From contig NZ_CAUM01000093.1 in assembly GCF_000350085.1 (NCBI RefSeq), positions 1 through 56,067 of the forward strand: DNA of 56,067 nucleotides. Direction: 5' to 3'. Positions within the stretch are counted from its first letter, which is position 1; every line of letters begins with the position of its first letter. Below, in pieces: positions 29,066 through 38,377 of this stretch. The notes under the pieces are model-generated. The model searched no databases and was not told the origin of the DNA. It saw only the letters and a list, made by a program, of their open reading frames with translations. The position numbers and the translations under genes are program-made. Source of the stretch: Mesorhizobium metallidurans STM 2683 (GTDB lineage Bacteria; Pseudomonadota; Alphaproteobacteria; Rhizobiales; Rhizobiaceae).

Positions 29066-30013
29066 GTGAAGCGCTTCGTCCTCTCTCTTGCCTTTTCGCT
29101 GCTGGCCTCGGCGGCCTTCGCCTTTCCGCTCACCGTCGACAGTTGCGGCAAGCCGCTGACCTTCGACTCGCCGCCCAGGCGCGCCGTCGTCCAGGATCTC
29201 AACATGGCCGAGATGGCTTTCGCGCTGAAGCTGCAGCCGTCGATCGTCGGCCTGACCGGCATCACCGGCTGGTACAAGGTCGGCCCTGAATTCAAGGCCG
29301 AGCAAGGCTCGATCCCGGAACTGGCGCCAAAATATCCGACGCTGGAAAACCTCGTCGCCGTCCAGCCCGATTTCTTCTTCGCCGGCTGGTATTACGGCAT
29401 GAAGCCGGGCGGCGAGGTGACGCCCGACACGCTCGCCCCACATGGCATCAAGACGCTGGTGCTGACGGAAAGCTGTGTCCATCTCGACAAGAGCCGGCCC
29501 GCCGCCTCGATGGACCTGCTCTATGGCGACGTCGAAAAGCTGGGCAAGATCTTCGGCAAGGAGGCCGAGGCGGAAAAGCTTGTGTCGGCCTGGAAAGCGC
29601 AACTCGCGGACATCACCGCGAAGGTCGGCGACCGCAAGGGCACGCGCGTCTTCCTTTATGATTCCGGCGAGGACAAACCCTTCACCGCGGGCAAATTCGC
29701 GATCCCGAGCGCCATGATCGCGGCTGCCGGCGGCGGCAACATCATGGCCGACATGGAGACGAGCTGGGGCAATACGGATTGGGAAACGGTGGCGGCCCGC
29801 AACCCGCAATTCCTCATCCTGCTCGATTACCAGGACGGTGTCGGCTACAAAAAACTGCTCGATTTCCTCAAGGCGCATCCCGCGATGAAGGAGACCGACG
29901 CGGTCAAGAACGAGCGCTTCGTGGCGCTGCGCTATGCCGAACTGACGCCCGGACCCGCCAATATCGAGGCGATCGGCAAGATCGCCAGGGCGATGCATCC
30001 GGAAGCATTCTGA
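29066..30013 (+). CDS. ABC transporter substrate-binding protein, BtuF/FecB type
   Basis: A 315-residue periplasmic binding protein. GTG at 29066 follows AAGGAGCAACATCC. The N-terminus KRFVLSLAFSLLASAAFAFP is a Sec signal peptide cut after AFA. The cluster-A9/helical-backbone fold is suggested by the long middle helix (YGDVEKLGKIFGKEAEAEKL) and by TLENLVAVQPDFFFAGW, the typical block of type III binding proteins. It would deliver ligand to the permease. Thirty-one bases separate it from the ATPase gene. Confidence 0.92.
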   Translation: MKRFVLSLAFSLLASAAFAFPLTVDSCGKPLTFDSPPRRAVVQDLNMAEMAFALKLQPSIVGLTGITGWYKVGPEFKAEQGSIPELAPKYPTLENLVAVQPDFFFAGWYYGMKPGGEVTPDTLAPHGIKTLVLTESCVHLDKSRPAASMDLLYGDVEKLGKIFGKEAEAEKLVSAWKAQLADITAKVGDRKGTRVFLYDSGEDKPFTAGKFAIPSAMIAAAGGGNIMADMETSWGNTDWETVAARNPQFLILLDYQDGVGYKKLLDFLKAHPAMKETDAVKNERFVALRYAELTPGPANIEAIGKIARAMHPEAF

Positions 30014-30015
30014 GC

Positions 30016-31029
30016 TTGCATCAGAAGTCATTCGTCCTGGCAATGATGGCAGGCGCGGCGCTGGTCGCCGCACTCGCTTTGTTGTCGATCGCCTATGGCT
30101 CGACGGTGATCCCGCTGGCGGACGTCGTTGGCGCGCTGGCGCATGCGGTCGGACTGGATGCGCATCCGGTGTCCGGACCGGTCGGCAAGATCGTCGTCGA
30201 CCTCAGGCTGCCGCGCACGCTGCTGGCGATCGCCGTCGGCGCCGGCCTGGGCGTCGTCGGCGTGTTGCTGCAGACCGTGACGCGCAACGATCTCGCCGAT
30301 CCGTTCCTGTTCGGCCTCTCCTCCGGTGCTGCCGCCGGCGCGGTTTCCGTCATCACCGTTTTCGGCGACGGTTTCGGCATCTGGACCTTGCCCATTGCCG
30401 CCTTCACCGGCGGCATGCTGGCCGCTGGCATCGTCCTTCTGCTGGTATCGCGGGTCAGGGGGCAAGGCCCGGAGCGATTGATCCTGGCCGGGCTTGCCGT
30501 CTCCTTCATCTTCACCGCGCTCACCAACTATCTCGTCTTCGCCGGTGACCAGCGCGCCGCCTATTCGGTGCTGTTCTGGACCATGGGCGGGCTCGGGCTG
30601 GCGCGCTGGGGCAATATCGGCCTGGCGGCGCTGGGCGCGGCCATCATCCTCGCCTATGGGTTGTGGAACAACCGCAAGTTCGACGCTTTCCTCGCCGGCG
30701 AAAACGCCGCCGAAAGCCTCGGTGTGCCGGTAGCGCGCATGCGCCGCACCACCTTTCTGGTCGCAGCACTTGCGACCGCGATCCTGGTCTCGGTCGCCGG
30801 CGTCATCGGCTTCGTCGGTCTGATGATCCCGCATCTGTGCCGGCCACTGGCAGGCCCGTTGCATCTGCGTCTGATCGCAAGCTCGGCGCTGTTCGGCGCG
30901 GTGCTGCTTTTGGCCAGCGACCTCCTCGCGCGCACGCTGCTGCCGCCGCAGGAGCTGCCGATCGGCATCATCACCAGTTCGCTCGGCGCCTTCTTCGTCG
31001 TCACTATGCTTTTTCGCAACCGCCTTTGA
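30016..31029 (+). CDS. ABC transporter permease, BtuC/FecCD type
   Basis: A 337-residue membrane protein with 8-10 hydrophobic helices. LRLPRTLLAIAVGAGLGVVGV is the N-terminal signature, and LGVPVARMRRTTFLVAALAT with GVIGFVGLMIPHLCRPL the C-terminal coupling region. TTG at 30016 starts two bases after the binding-protein stop and has GGAAG 10 bases upstream; ATG at 30043 (MMAGAALVAAL) is the alternative. As in the type II importer family a dimer of this permease should form the pore. No terminator is obvious after it. Confidence 0.92.
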   Translation: MHQKSFVLAMMAGAALVAALALLSIAYGSTVIPLADVVGALAHAVGLDAHPVSGPVGKIVVDLRLPRTLLAIAVGAGLGVVGVLLQTVTRNDLADPFLFGLSSGAAAGAVSVITVFGDGFGIWTLPIAAFTGGMLAAGIVLLLVSRVRGQGPERLILAGLAVSFIFTALTNYLVFAGDQRAAYSVLFWTMGGLGLARWGNIGLAALGAAIILAYGLWNNRKFDAFLAGENAAESLGVPVARMRRTTFLVAALATAILVSVAGVIGFVGLMIPHLCRPLAGPLHLRLIASSALFGAVLLLASDLLARTLLPPQELPIGIITSSLGAFFVVTMLFRNRL

Positions 31030-31164
31030 ATTTGCAGGGAACCGGCCACAGGGATCTCACTCAGATCCAAGCGCTCTGCCGTTCACTATTGGCTAACCAT
31101 GATTGCATCGCACGGCTGTCATGCAGATTTGCCGGCTTCTGGCACAATGCGGCGCCTTGAATGG

Positions 31165-31190
31165 TAAGCACGCTTATTATATATACCGCT
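31165..31190 (+). promoter_or_regulatory. probable promoter/operator of the MarR-EmrAB locus
   Basis: TAAGC-AC-GCTTA (31165-31176) is a perfect small palindrome overlapping an AT-rich -10-like stretch TATTATATATA (31175-31185), only a few bases before the marR ATG. A MarR dimer bound here would block transcription; no good -35 is visible. Inference from position. Confidence 0.45.
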
Positions 31191-31191
31191 C

Positions 31192-31668
31192 ATGGTTTCC
31201 GACGGCATCGACAGATTGGGCTTTTTGATCCACGACGTGCAGCGCCTGATGCGCAAGCGCTTCGAGGCGCGCGCCAGCGGGCTTGGCCTTTCCTCGGCGC
31301 AGTGGCGGCTTATGGTCCGCGTTGCCAAGGAAGAAGGCATCACCCAGGCGCGGCTTGCCGAGCTTCTCGAAATCGAGCCGATCAGCGTGTCGCGCCTGGT
31401 CGACCGCATGGAAGAGGGCGGCTGGATCGAGCGCCGTTCCGACGCCGCCGACCGCCGCGTCCGCATGATCTTTCCGACCGCCAAGGCGAGCGAGGCTTAT
31501 GCGGAGGTCAAGAGCCTCGCCGGCGAAGTCTATGAACTATCGCTGACCGGCGTGTCCCCGGAAGATCGCCGCGTCCTGATCAAGGCGCTGGAAGTGATGG
31601 TCGAGAACCTGACGGACGCCGAGGCGTCTTGCGTAAAAGTCAAGAGTGCGGAAGGCGCAGCAGCATGA
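31192..31668 (+). CDS. MarR family transcriptional regulator
   Basis: A 158-residue winged-helix regulator. ITQARLAELLEIEPISVSRL is the recognition helix-turn-helix, and RMEEGGWIERRSDAADRRVRMIFPT the wing with its typical D-x-R-D-x-R pattern. It is divided from the efflux adaptor only by a 4-base overlap (ATGA), so it is co-transcribed and probably represses the EmrAB pump it precedes until a toxic substrate binds. The leader before ATG is very short. Confidence 0.93.
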   Translation: MVSDGIDRLGFLIHDVQRLMRKRFEARASGLGLSSAQWRLMVRVAKEEGITQARLAELLEIEPISVSRLVDRMEEGGWIERRSDAADRRVRMIFPTAKASEAYAEVKSLAGEVYELSLTGVSPEDRRVLIKALEVMVENLTDAEASCVKVKSAEGAAA

Positions 31669-32839
31669 ACGCGGTAGCCAAGATAGACGAGAATGTGGCC
31701 GAACTGGAGATGGAAGCTCCCGCACAGCCGGTGGCAAACCCCGTGGCGGCCGCTCCGCCGGTAGCACCGGCGCCGGTGGCGCCCAGGAAGGAGCGCCGCC
31801 TTGGCCGTTTCCTGCTGATGGTCGCGCTGCCTGCAGCGCTTGTCATCGGTGGCGCTTACGTCTGGGTGACCGGCGGCCGCTACCAGGAGACCGAGAACGC
31901 CAATCTCCAGCAGGCCAAGGTGTCGATCGCCTGGATACGGCGGGCCGCATCGCTCAGGTCGATATCGCCGACAACCAGCTTGTCAAGCAGGGCGATGTGC
32001 TGTTCGCCATCGATCCCGAGCCCTACAGGATCGCTCTGGCCCAGGCCGATGCGGCGGTCGCCGGCGCGCGGCTCAATGTCGAGCAACTGCGCGCTGCCTA
32101 CAGCCAGGCGGTGGCGCAGGAGAAATCCGACACCAGCGAAGTCGGCTATGCGCAGTCGCAATACGACCGCGCCGCCGATCTCGCCCGCAAGGGCATCAAC
32201 GCCAAGTCCGCGCTGGATGAGGCCAGGAACGATCTCGACAAGGCCAAGCAGCAACTGGCTGTCGCCCAGCAGGGTATCGTCAGCGCCAGGGCAGCACTTG
32301 GCGGCAATCCCGATATCGAGACCGACAAGCATCCGACCGTGATGGCGGCACTCGCCGCGCGCGACAAGGCTGCCTACGATCTGGCGCAGACCACGATCAA
32401 GGCGCCTGCCGACGGCGTCATCAGCCAGGCCTCCTCGTTCAAGGTCGGCCAGTATGTCGGCTGGGGCACGCCGCTGTTTTCGCTGGTCGAAACCGATGAC
32501 ACCTGGATCGACGCCAATTTCAAGGAAACCCAGCTCACTCATATGAAGCCCGGCCAGAAGGCCGAGATCGTGGTCGACACCTATCCGGGCCGGACTTTCG
32601 AAGCCACCGTCAAGGCGATCGGCGCCGGCACGGGGGCGGAGTTCTCGCTGCTGCCCGCCCAGAACGCCACTGGCAACTGGGTCAAGGTCACCCAGCGCAT
32701 TCCGGTGCGTCTGGAGCTGACGAATGCCGACGCCAAGATGGCGCTGCGCACCGGCATGAGCGCGACCGTAACCGTGGATACCGGCGTTGCGCGCGGCTTT
32801 CCGAACATCTTTGGCCACGCTACGGCGGGCGAGCACTGA
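31665..32839 (+). pseudogene. emrA: EmrA-type efflux periplasmic adaptor with a one-base frameshift
   Basis: The start codon overlaps the marR stop. Frame 1 gives a cytosolic tail, one membrane helix (LLMVALPAALVIGGAYVWVT) and YQETENANLQQAKVSIA up to about 31930. The rest of the HlyD/EmrA protein (GRIAQVDIADNQLVKQGDVL, coiled-coil hairpin, AQTTIKAPADGVISQ, and LTNADAKMALRTGMSATVTV) lies in the next frame to the stop at 32839. Family members read ...S-I-A-S-D-T-A-G-R..., so one base is missing near 31932 (GCCTGGATACG versus GCCTCGGATACG). Restored, the protein would be about 391 residues. It is either a recent null mutation or a sequence error. Confidence 0.85.
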
Positions 32840-32847
32840 ACAGAATA

Positions 32848-32864
32848 CTCGCCAGTCTGGCGAG
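32848..32864. repeat. 17-bp palindrome after emrA
   Basis: CTCGCCAG-T-CTGGCGAG is a perfect inverted repeat 9 bp past the emrA stop. It may be an operator, terminator stem or RNA structure. Confidence 0.6.
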
Positions 32865-32978
32865 GTGAATGACAGGATTGGTCCGATGGGAGGTTGGCGA
32901 AGGGTTGGGGTTTTGAACCGGGCCGCGCTGCGGCTTGGCCAAAACCCGGACAACCCGACGCGGGTCTTTTCGGTCCTC

Positions 32979-33102
32979 AGGTTTCCGGGCGGCGGGCATC
33001 CGCTCAATCGAGACGCTCAGTCGATGTAACCCCCACATCGATAAGTCGCGTCCCACCGCGATGAGGGTCTCTCCACACGGAGGCCGCGCCGCCCGGAAAC
33101 CT
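32979..33102. other. structured 124-bp region: 16-bp inverted repeat enclosing a smaller hairpin
   Basis: AGGTTTCCGGGCGGCG (32979-32994) and CGCCGCCCGGAAACCT (33087-33102) are exact complements enclosing 92 bp. Inside, TCGATGT/ACATCGA forms a hairpin around 33022-33042. It could be a small RNA, an attenuator, or a palindromic mobile element between emrA and emrB. Confidence 0.6.
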
Positions 33103-33103
33103 A

Positions 33104-33190
33104 GCGCATCGGCCCGAAAATCGGAATCGATTTTCGGAAAGCACGATGCGCAGACTCAAAGTACTAGAGCGTACTTTGTGCGTCCAAATG
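33104..33190. repeat. palindromic repeat family C, copy 1
   Basis: GCGCATCG...CCGAAAATCG-GAAT-CGATTTTCGG...CGATGCGC, followed by CAAAGTACTAGAGCGTACTTTG. Related to the copy at 49301. Confidence 0.7.
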
Positions 33191-33244
33191 CACGCACGTC
33201 GCTCTCGTGTACACGTTTTTGTTACCTGCCGGAAGTTCCACATC

Positions 33245-34780
33245 ATGAGCACGCCAGAACCCTTTCGCGAAGTACCGCACCGCGGCCTGATCACCGTTGC
33301 GCTCATGCTGGCGACGATCATGCAGGCGCTCGACACCACGATCGCCAACGTCGCGCTGCCGACCATGACCGGCGATCTTGGCGCCTCTCCCGACAACATC
33401 AACTGGGTGCTGACCTCCTACATCGTTGCCGCCGCCATCATGACGCCGGTGACCGGCTGGCTGGCGGACCGCTTCGGCCGCAAGGAACTGTTCCTGACGT
33501 CGGTGGTCGGCTTCACCATCTTCTCGATGCTGTGCGGCATCGCCTGGAGCCTGGAGACCATGGTGTTCTTCCGGCTCATGCAAGGCGTGTTCGGCGCGGC
33601 CATCGTGCCGCTGTCGCAGACCTTCCTGCTCGACATCAACCCGAAGGAACGCCACGGCCAGGCCATGGCCATCTGGGGCGCCGGCATCATGCTGGGGCCG
33701 ATCCTGGGCCCGACGCTCGGTGGCTGGCTGACCGAGAATTTCAACTGGCGCTGGGTGTTCTTCATCAACCTGCCGGTCGGCATCCTCGCCTTCCTCGGCA
33801 TGGCCGCCTATTTGCCGGCCGTTGCAAGGCGGATACGCAGCTTCGATTTCTTCGGCTTCGCCATGATATCGCTCGGCGTCGGCGCGCTGCAGCTGATGCT
33901 GGATCGCGGCGGCGAGGTCGACTGGTTTTCCTCGGTCGAGATCTGGATCGAGCTCGGTCTTTCGCTGGCCGGCTTCTGGGTGTTCATCATTCACACGGTG
34001 ACGGCGGAACATCCCTTCATCGATCCCAAGATCTTCCTCGACCGCAATTTCGTGACCGGGCTGGCGTTCATCTTCGTCATGGGCGTGCTCATCCTTGCGA
34101 GCATGTCGCTGCTGCCGCCAATGCTGGCGACCATCTTCGGCTATCCGACCATGACCATCGGTGTCGTCATCGGTCCCCGCGGTATCGGCACGATGGTTGC
34201 GATGCTCGTCGTCGGGCGGCTCATGAGCAAGGTCGACGCCAGGATCCTCGTCGTCATCGGCTTCCTGCTCACCGCGCAGTCGCTCTACACCATGGCCAGC
34301 TTCACGCCGCAGATGGACAACTGGCTGATCCTCTCCTCCGGCGTCATCCAGGGCCTGGGAATGGGCATGGTGTTCGTGCCGCTGTCGACCGTGGCTTTCG
34401 CCACGCTCGACGCGCGCTACCGCACCGATGCCACGGCGCTATTCAGCCTGGTGCGCAATCTTGGCTCCTCGATCGGCGTGTCGGTCGTGACGGTTCTCCT
34501 GGTGCGCAACACGCAGGTCAACCACAGCGAGCTCTCGGCCTTCATCAACCCGTTCAACCCGAACCTGTGGACGGTCTCGCCAGCGGCGGCTGGCGGCGAT
34601 CCAACGGCGCTTTCCCAGATGGACAGAATGGTCAATATCCAGGCGATGATGATCTCTTACATCAACGACTTCAAGCTGCTGATGATGATGACACTGCTTG
34701 CCGTCCCGTTTGTCTTCCTGCTGCGCAAGCCAAAGGCTGGTCCGGCCGCCGGTGGCGCACCCGCCGCGCATATGGACTGA
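33245..34780 (+). CDS. emrB: EmrB-type multidrug efflux MFS transporter (DHA2, 14 TM)
   Basis: A 511-residue major facilitator protein with about 14 predicted helices. LDTTIANVALPTM is the DHA2 helix-1 motif, WLADRFGRKELFL the motif A loop, and GIMLGPILGPTLGGWL motif C of drug antiporters. It should work with the EmrA adaptor and an outer-membrane channel to pump lipophilic drugs out using the proton gradient. It is separated from emrA by 405 bp holding palindromic and structured sequence, unusual for this normally compact pair. Because emrA is frameshifted the pump may be crippled. Confidence 0.93.
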   Translation: MSTPEPFREVPHRGLITVALMLATIMQALDTTIANVALPTMTGDLGASPDNINWVLTSYIVAAAIMTPVTGWLADRFGRKELFLTSVVGFTIFSMLCGIAWSLETMVFFRLMQGVFGAAIVPLSQTFLLDINPKERHGQAMAIWGAGIMLGPILGPTLGGWLTENFNWRWVFFINLPVGILAFLGMAAYLPAVARRIRSFDFFGFAMISLGVGALQLMLDRGGEVDWFSSVEIWIELGLSLAGFWVFIIHTVTAEHPFIDPKIFLDRNFVTGLAFIFVMGVLILASMSLLPPMLATIFGYPTMTIGVVIGPRGIGTMVAMLVVGRLMSKVDARILVVIGFLLTAQSLYTMASFTPQMDNWLILSSGVIQGLGMGMVFVPLSTVAFATLDARYRTDATALFSLVRNLGSSIGVSVVTVLLVRNTQVNHSELSAFINPFNPNLWTVSPAAAGGDPTALSQMDRMVNIQAMMISYINDFKLLMMMTLLAVPFVFLLRKPKAGPAAGGAPAAHMD

Positions 34781-34789
34781 CGAACAGGC

Positions 34790-35299
34790 TTACTTTCCCA
34801 GCACGAGGCACCAGTAGCGGATCGCGCTGTCGCGCCCGTCGCGCACATAGGCGAGGCCGAAGCGGGCGAAGCGAGGGTCGAGCATGTTGCGGCGGTGGCC
34901 TTCTGAATGCATCCAGATGTCGAACACTTTCTCCAGGTCGAAACGGCCCTCGGCGATGTTTTCGGCTGCCGCCCCGGTGATGCCGTTACCCTTGACGCGC
35001 GAGGCAAATCCCTTGCCCCAGCCGGTCGTGTGGGTCATGCGGCCGCGCCCGGCCATATAGCTTGCCTGCTGCAAGGCTGCCAGTTCGAGCTGAGGATCGA
35101 CGACGAGCGGCGCGAGGCCGGCCGAGGCGCGGATGCCGGTCAGCGTGCCGACGGCTGAGGCAGAAACACCGGCGCGTTCTCCGGTGGGCAGCACGGTGCC
35201 GCAGGCAGCGAGCCCAGCCAGTGCGGCGAGGCCGACGCCCCTCAGCAGCGTGCGCCGGTTCAGTTTTGCTTGTTGATTCTCGTTTTTTGCAAGGGTCAT
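34790..35299 (-). CDS. CAP/SCP-domain lipoprotein with Tat-like signal
   Basis: A 169-residue protein from ATG 35299. NRRTLLRGVGLAALAGLAAC combines a twin-arginine motif with a lipobox (LAAC), so a Tat-exported lipoprotein is likely. The CAP domain has the expected residues: MTHTTGWGKGFASR with a histidine, AAENIAEG with the glutamate and HSEGHRRNM with the second histidine. CAP proteins are secreted and often bind lipids or other partners; the function here is unknown. The frame to 35473 includes an implausible N-terminal extension. Confidence 0.87.
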   Translation of the reverse strand: MTLAKNENQQAKLNRRTLLRGVGLAALAGLAACGTVLPTGERAGVSASAVGTLTGIRASAGLAPLVVDPQLELAALQQASYMAGRGRMTHTTGWGKGFASRVKGNGITGAAAENIAEGRFDLEKVFDIWMHSEGHRRNMLDPRFARFGLAYVRDGRDSAIRYWCLVLGK

Positions 35300-35487
35300 G
35301 CCTGACTGACATAGTCGCGATGATGGCTTTTGCCGGGCAGGGGCAATGAAATCGCGCGATGACGGCCAGTATACCATCGACTTGACGACAACCACCCCTA
35401 AATCGACTATCATGGTGCTTGTATGAGAAGTGGCAGCTACGGGCGGCCATCCAGGCGGTGACCGCCCCGACACACGGGAGGAAGGTT

Positions 35488-36312
35488 ATGGCCGGCTTTC
35501 ATGTCATGGCGGACGCGCGTGGAATGCACGTGCAGCCCACGGTGCGCCGCATCACCAGCGCCGATCTCTTGGATGCGCTGCGGCTCGGCGCCGACGATTT
35601 CTGGGCCAAGCCCTCGCACTACGTGTTCCTGTGCCTGATCTATCCGATCGTCGGCCTGATCCTGACGCGGTGGACTTCCGGTTCCAACGCCATCCAGCTC
35701 ATCTATCCCTTGATGTCGGGCTTTGCCCTGGTCGGTCCGTTTGCCGCCATCGGCCTCTACGAGATCAGCCGCCGGCGCGAGCTCGGCATGAACACCGACT
35801 GGCGGCATGCGCTGGATGTGCGCCGCTCGCCGGCGCTGCCAGCGATCGCGGCGATCGGCATCATGCTGCTCGCTTTGTTCCTGCTGTGGCTGTACACGGC
35901 CCAGGCGATCTATACCGGGCTGTTCGGCGACCAGCCGCCGGCCTCGATCGGCGCCTTCATCCGTGAGGTTCTGACGACCAGCAAGGGCTGGACGCTGATC
36001 CTGCTAGGCAATGCGGCCGGTTTCGTCTTTGCAGTGGTCGTGCTGGCAACGACTGTCATCGCGTTTCCGCTGTTGCTCGACCGCGATGTCGGCGCCGTCT
36101 CGGCCATCGAGACTTCGGCGCGCGCGGTGATGGCAAATCCGCTGCAGATGGCGCTGTGGGGCCTGATCGTCGCCGTGCTTCTGGTCATCGGCTCGATCCC
36201 GCTGTTTGCCGGGCTCGCCGTCGTCATGCCGATCCTCGGCCACGCGACCTGGCATCTCTACCGCAGGGTGGTCGAGCCGGAGCGGGCACAGCAAATAAGG
36301 CGGCCGATGTAG
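35488..36312 (+). CDS. DUF2189 family membrane protein
   Basis: A 274-residue inner-membrane protein. ATG at 35488 has GGGAGGAAGG at good spacing. The N-terminal motif VRRITSADLLDALRLGADDF is diagnostic for DUF2189, and about six hydrophobic helices follow, with LLLDRDVGAVSAIETSARAV between helices. Function unknown; in some alphaproteobacteria these lie near cytochrome oxidase genes, not seen here. It ends at a partial repeat. Confidence 0.9.
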   Translation: MAGFHVMADARGMHVQPTVRRITSADLLDALRLGADDFWAKPSHYVFLCLIYPIVGLILTRWTSGSNAIQLIYPLMSGFALVGPFAAIGLYEISRRRELGMNTDWRHALDVRRSPALPAIAAIGIMLLALFLLWLYTAQAIYTGLFGDQPPASIGAFIREVLTTSKGWTLILLGNAAGFVFAVVVLATTVIAFPLLLDRDVGAVSAIETSARAVMANPLQMALWGLIVAVLLVIGSIPLFAGLAVVMPILGHATWHLYRRVVEPERAQQIRRPM

Positions 36313-36346
36313 GCCGGCAGACCAGAGGGGAGGCGCTGTCCCGCCA
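36313..36346. repeat. partial copy of repeat family A
   Basis: GCCGGCAGACCAGAGGGGAG followed by GCGCTGTCCCGCCAG matches the right arm end of the element at 48-206. It fills the gap between two convergent genes. Confidence 0.7.
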
Positions 36347-36376
36347 GCCTGTCATCTCTGGGCGACGGCGAGCCGC

Positions 36377-38377
36377 TCAGCCGACGATGCGCAGATTGGA
36401 CAATTCGTTGGCGATTTCCTTGAAATTGTCCGACAGGGTCGCCCCGGTCGCATTCCAGAACAGCTTGGCTGGTTTGGTCGGGTCGGTCGCATCCTTGCGG
36501 AAGCGCGAGTCCGAGGAACAAGCCTTCAGCGCGTCGAGCGCCTTCTTGTCGTCGGTGGCCGACAGGTCGAGCGCCACGGTCATGACGAGAATGTTCGAAT
36601 TCTTCGCATTGGCGCAAAGGGTCTGCATCTGCTCGTCAAGCGCGGCGGTGTAGTTGCCGCTGGTATAGGTGGTCTTGCCGACATCGTCGCTTGTGTTCAT
36701 GAACAGCCGCGTCACGCTTCCCGACGCGGGATATATCAGGCCGGTATAGCCGTAAGCGGCGTAAGTCGACCTGTTGTTGGCATAGTTGCTGTCGCTGACG
36801 GCGCTGTAGGTGTTGGCGCCGTCGGTCAGCACGATGACCACCTTGTCGTTGCCCCGTTCGCTGTTGGGCCGCCCTTCCGTGAACGGTTCGTTGCTCGACA
36901 CCGTCCGCCAGCCCCAGGCCAGCCCCTCCGGCACGTTGGTATTGCCGTTCGGCGCCATGGCGTCGATGGCGTTCTCGATCTCCTGTTTCTCGCCAAGCTG
37001 GCTGACGTCCTTCAGCGGCGTGATCGGGTTGGTCGTGCAGGAAGAATTCGGGCCATCGCCCGCGGCTGCCGATTTCGAGCCGTAAGGCTTGACCAGGAAA
37101 TACTTACGCATATCCGACTGCCGTTGCGCCGCGGTCGGATCGGCGACGTAGGGCCAGTCGGCCCACCAGTTGTTGCCGTAATTATAGGAAAGGGCGGTGA
37201 CATCATCGACGCCATCACGGTTGAAATCGCGCCACAGCGTGCCCGCTTCGTCGGGCGCGAACATCGGCACGAACAGCGTGGCCGGACTGGCGGTATCCGG
37301 CGTCGTGTCGTCATTATTGTACGGATACGGTCTCGCCTCCACGCAACCCTGCCAGCTCGCATAGCGGCTGGTGGTGTAGATATATTCCGGGGTGGTCCAA
37401 TGGCCGCTGCTGCAGTTGCCTTTTTTGTTATAGGTGTCGCAGATATACTGTTTCGTGTTCGGCACTTCTTCGCGGCCAGACTCGACCGTGATGTCGGCGT
37501 AAAGGCTGAAGCGGGTCAGTGGTTGATCCTGGGTGTCGCCCCAGCCGGTGCCGCGCTTGTACCAGACGCCGCTGAGCTTCTCCGCGTATTTGTCCGGATC
37601 ATTGGCGGGGGTCATCGTCGTCCAGTCGAAATTCTCGTGCTGGATCGGGGAGATGCCGTCCTGATCCATCCATCTGTCTTCGTCATGGGTGGGGCCGACA
37701 TTGACCGAGGCGGCGAACGGCACGAGAGAGAACTGCACCGGTTTGCTGATCTGCTTCATCTGCTGCGCCTGCAGCGCCAGCGTTCCGACAAGCTGCTTGG
37801 CGGCTGCCTTCAACAGGTCTATCCGCTTCTGGCCGGTGCCGGAGCCGAGGTAGTCCATCGAGCCGGAATTATCGAGCACGAGAGCAACTTCCAGCGTGTT
37901 CTTGAGGCGGATGTCCGAGCACGCCGTGTAGGTCGTATCCTTGGCGGTCCCGCCGATCAGCATTCCGGCGGCCGGCAGGAAATAGGGACGGTATGTCAGG
38001 GCGCTGCAGAGCTTCAGCGTGCCGCCACCGGCATTGTTGTTGGGCAGGGTGACGGTAAGCACCGTATCCGCCGGATCGACGTGAGCGAGATTGGCCTCGA
38101 AGAAACTCTTGGCATAGGCCTTGGCGTCGCTGTCGCTCGCGCCGGAGACGATCTGCTGAGCGGTGGCGATGCCGGCGGCATCCAGGGCGTTCAGCGCGTC
38201 CTGCTTCTGGCGAAGCAGTTGCGAGTAGTCGATGCTGAGTGCCAGCCCGCCCATCAGCGGCACTATGGTAATGACCGTCATCAGCGTGTAGTTGCCACGC
38301 CGATCCCGCCAGAATTTGCCCAACATGTCTTTGATTGCCCCCAGCAAGCCCCAGTTATCGCTGGACATTGTCATCAA
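36377..38377 (-). CDS. Tad-type pilus-associated protein with von Willebrand factor A domain
   Basis: A 666-residue protein. RDRRGNYTLMTVITIVPLMG then GLALSIDYSQ (residues 25-52) is the TadE/TadG-type membrane segment. From about residue 160 a VWA domain begins with the MIDAS motif DNSGSM (aspartate about 169) and ends with VLTDGAN and the NSNILVMTVALDL strand. A long insert rich in Tyr, Asp and Asn contains DFNRDGVDD, an EF-hand-like calcium loop, and several cysteines. It should face the periplasm and assist pilus or adhesion function in a metal-dependent way. No other tad genes are next to it, so it acts away from its usual cluster. Confidence 0.85.
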   Translation of the reverse strand: MMTMSSDNWGLLGAIKDMLGKFWRDRRGNYTLMTVITIVPLMGGLALSIDYSQLLRQKQDALNALDAAGIATAQQIVSGASDSDAKAYAKSFFEANLAHVDPADTVLTVTLPNNNAGGGTLKLCSALTYRPYFLPAAGMLIGGTAKDTTYTACSDIRLKNTLEVALVLDNSGSMDYLGSGTGQKRIDLLKAAAKQLVGTLALQAQQMKQISKPVQFSLVPFAASVNVGPTHDEDRWMDQDGISPIQHENFDWTTMTPANDPDKYAEKLSGVWYKRGTGWGDTQDQPLTRFSLYADITVESGREEVPNTKQYICDTYNKKGNCSSGHWTTPEYIYTTSRYASWQGCVEARPYPYNNDDTTPDTASPATLFVPMFAPDEAGTLWRDFNRDGVDDVTALSYNYGNNWWADWPYVADPTAAQRQSDMRKYFLVKPYGSKSAAAGDGPNSSCTTNPITPLKDVSQLGEKQEIENAIDAMAPNGNTNVPEGLAWGWRTVSSNEPFTEGRPNSERGNDKVVIVLTDGANTYSAVSDSNYANNRSTYAAYGYTGLIYPASGSVTRLFMNTSDDVGKTTYTSGNYTAALDEQMQTLCANAKNSNILVMTVALDLSATDDKKALDALKACSSDSRFRKDATDPTKPAKLFWNATGATLSDNFKEIANELSNLRIVG

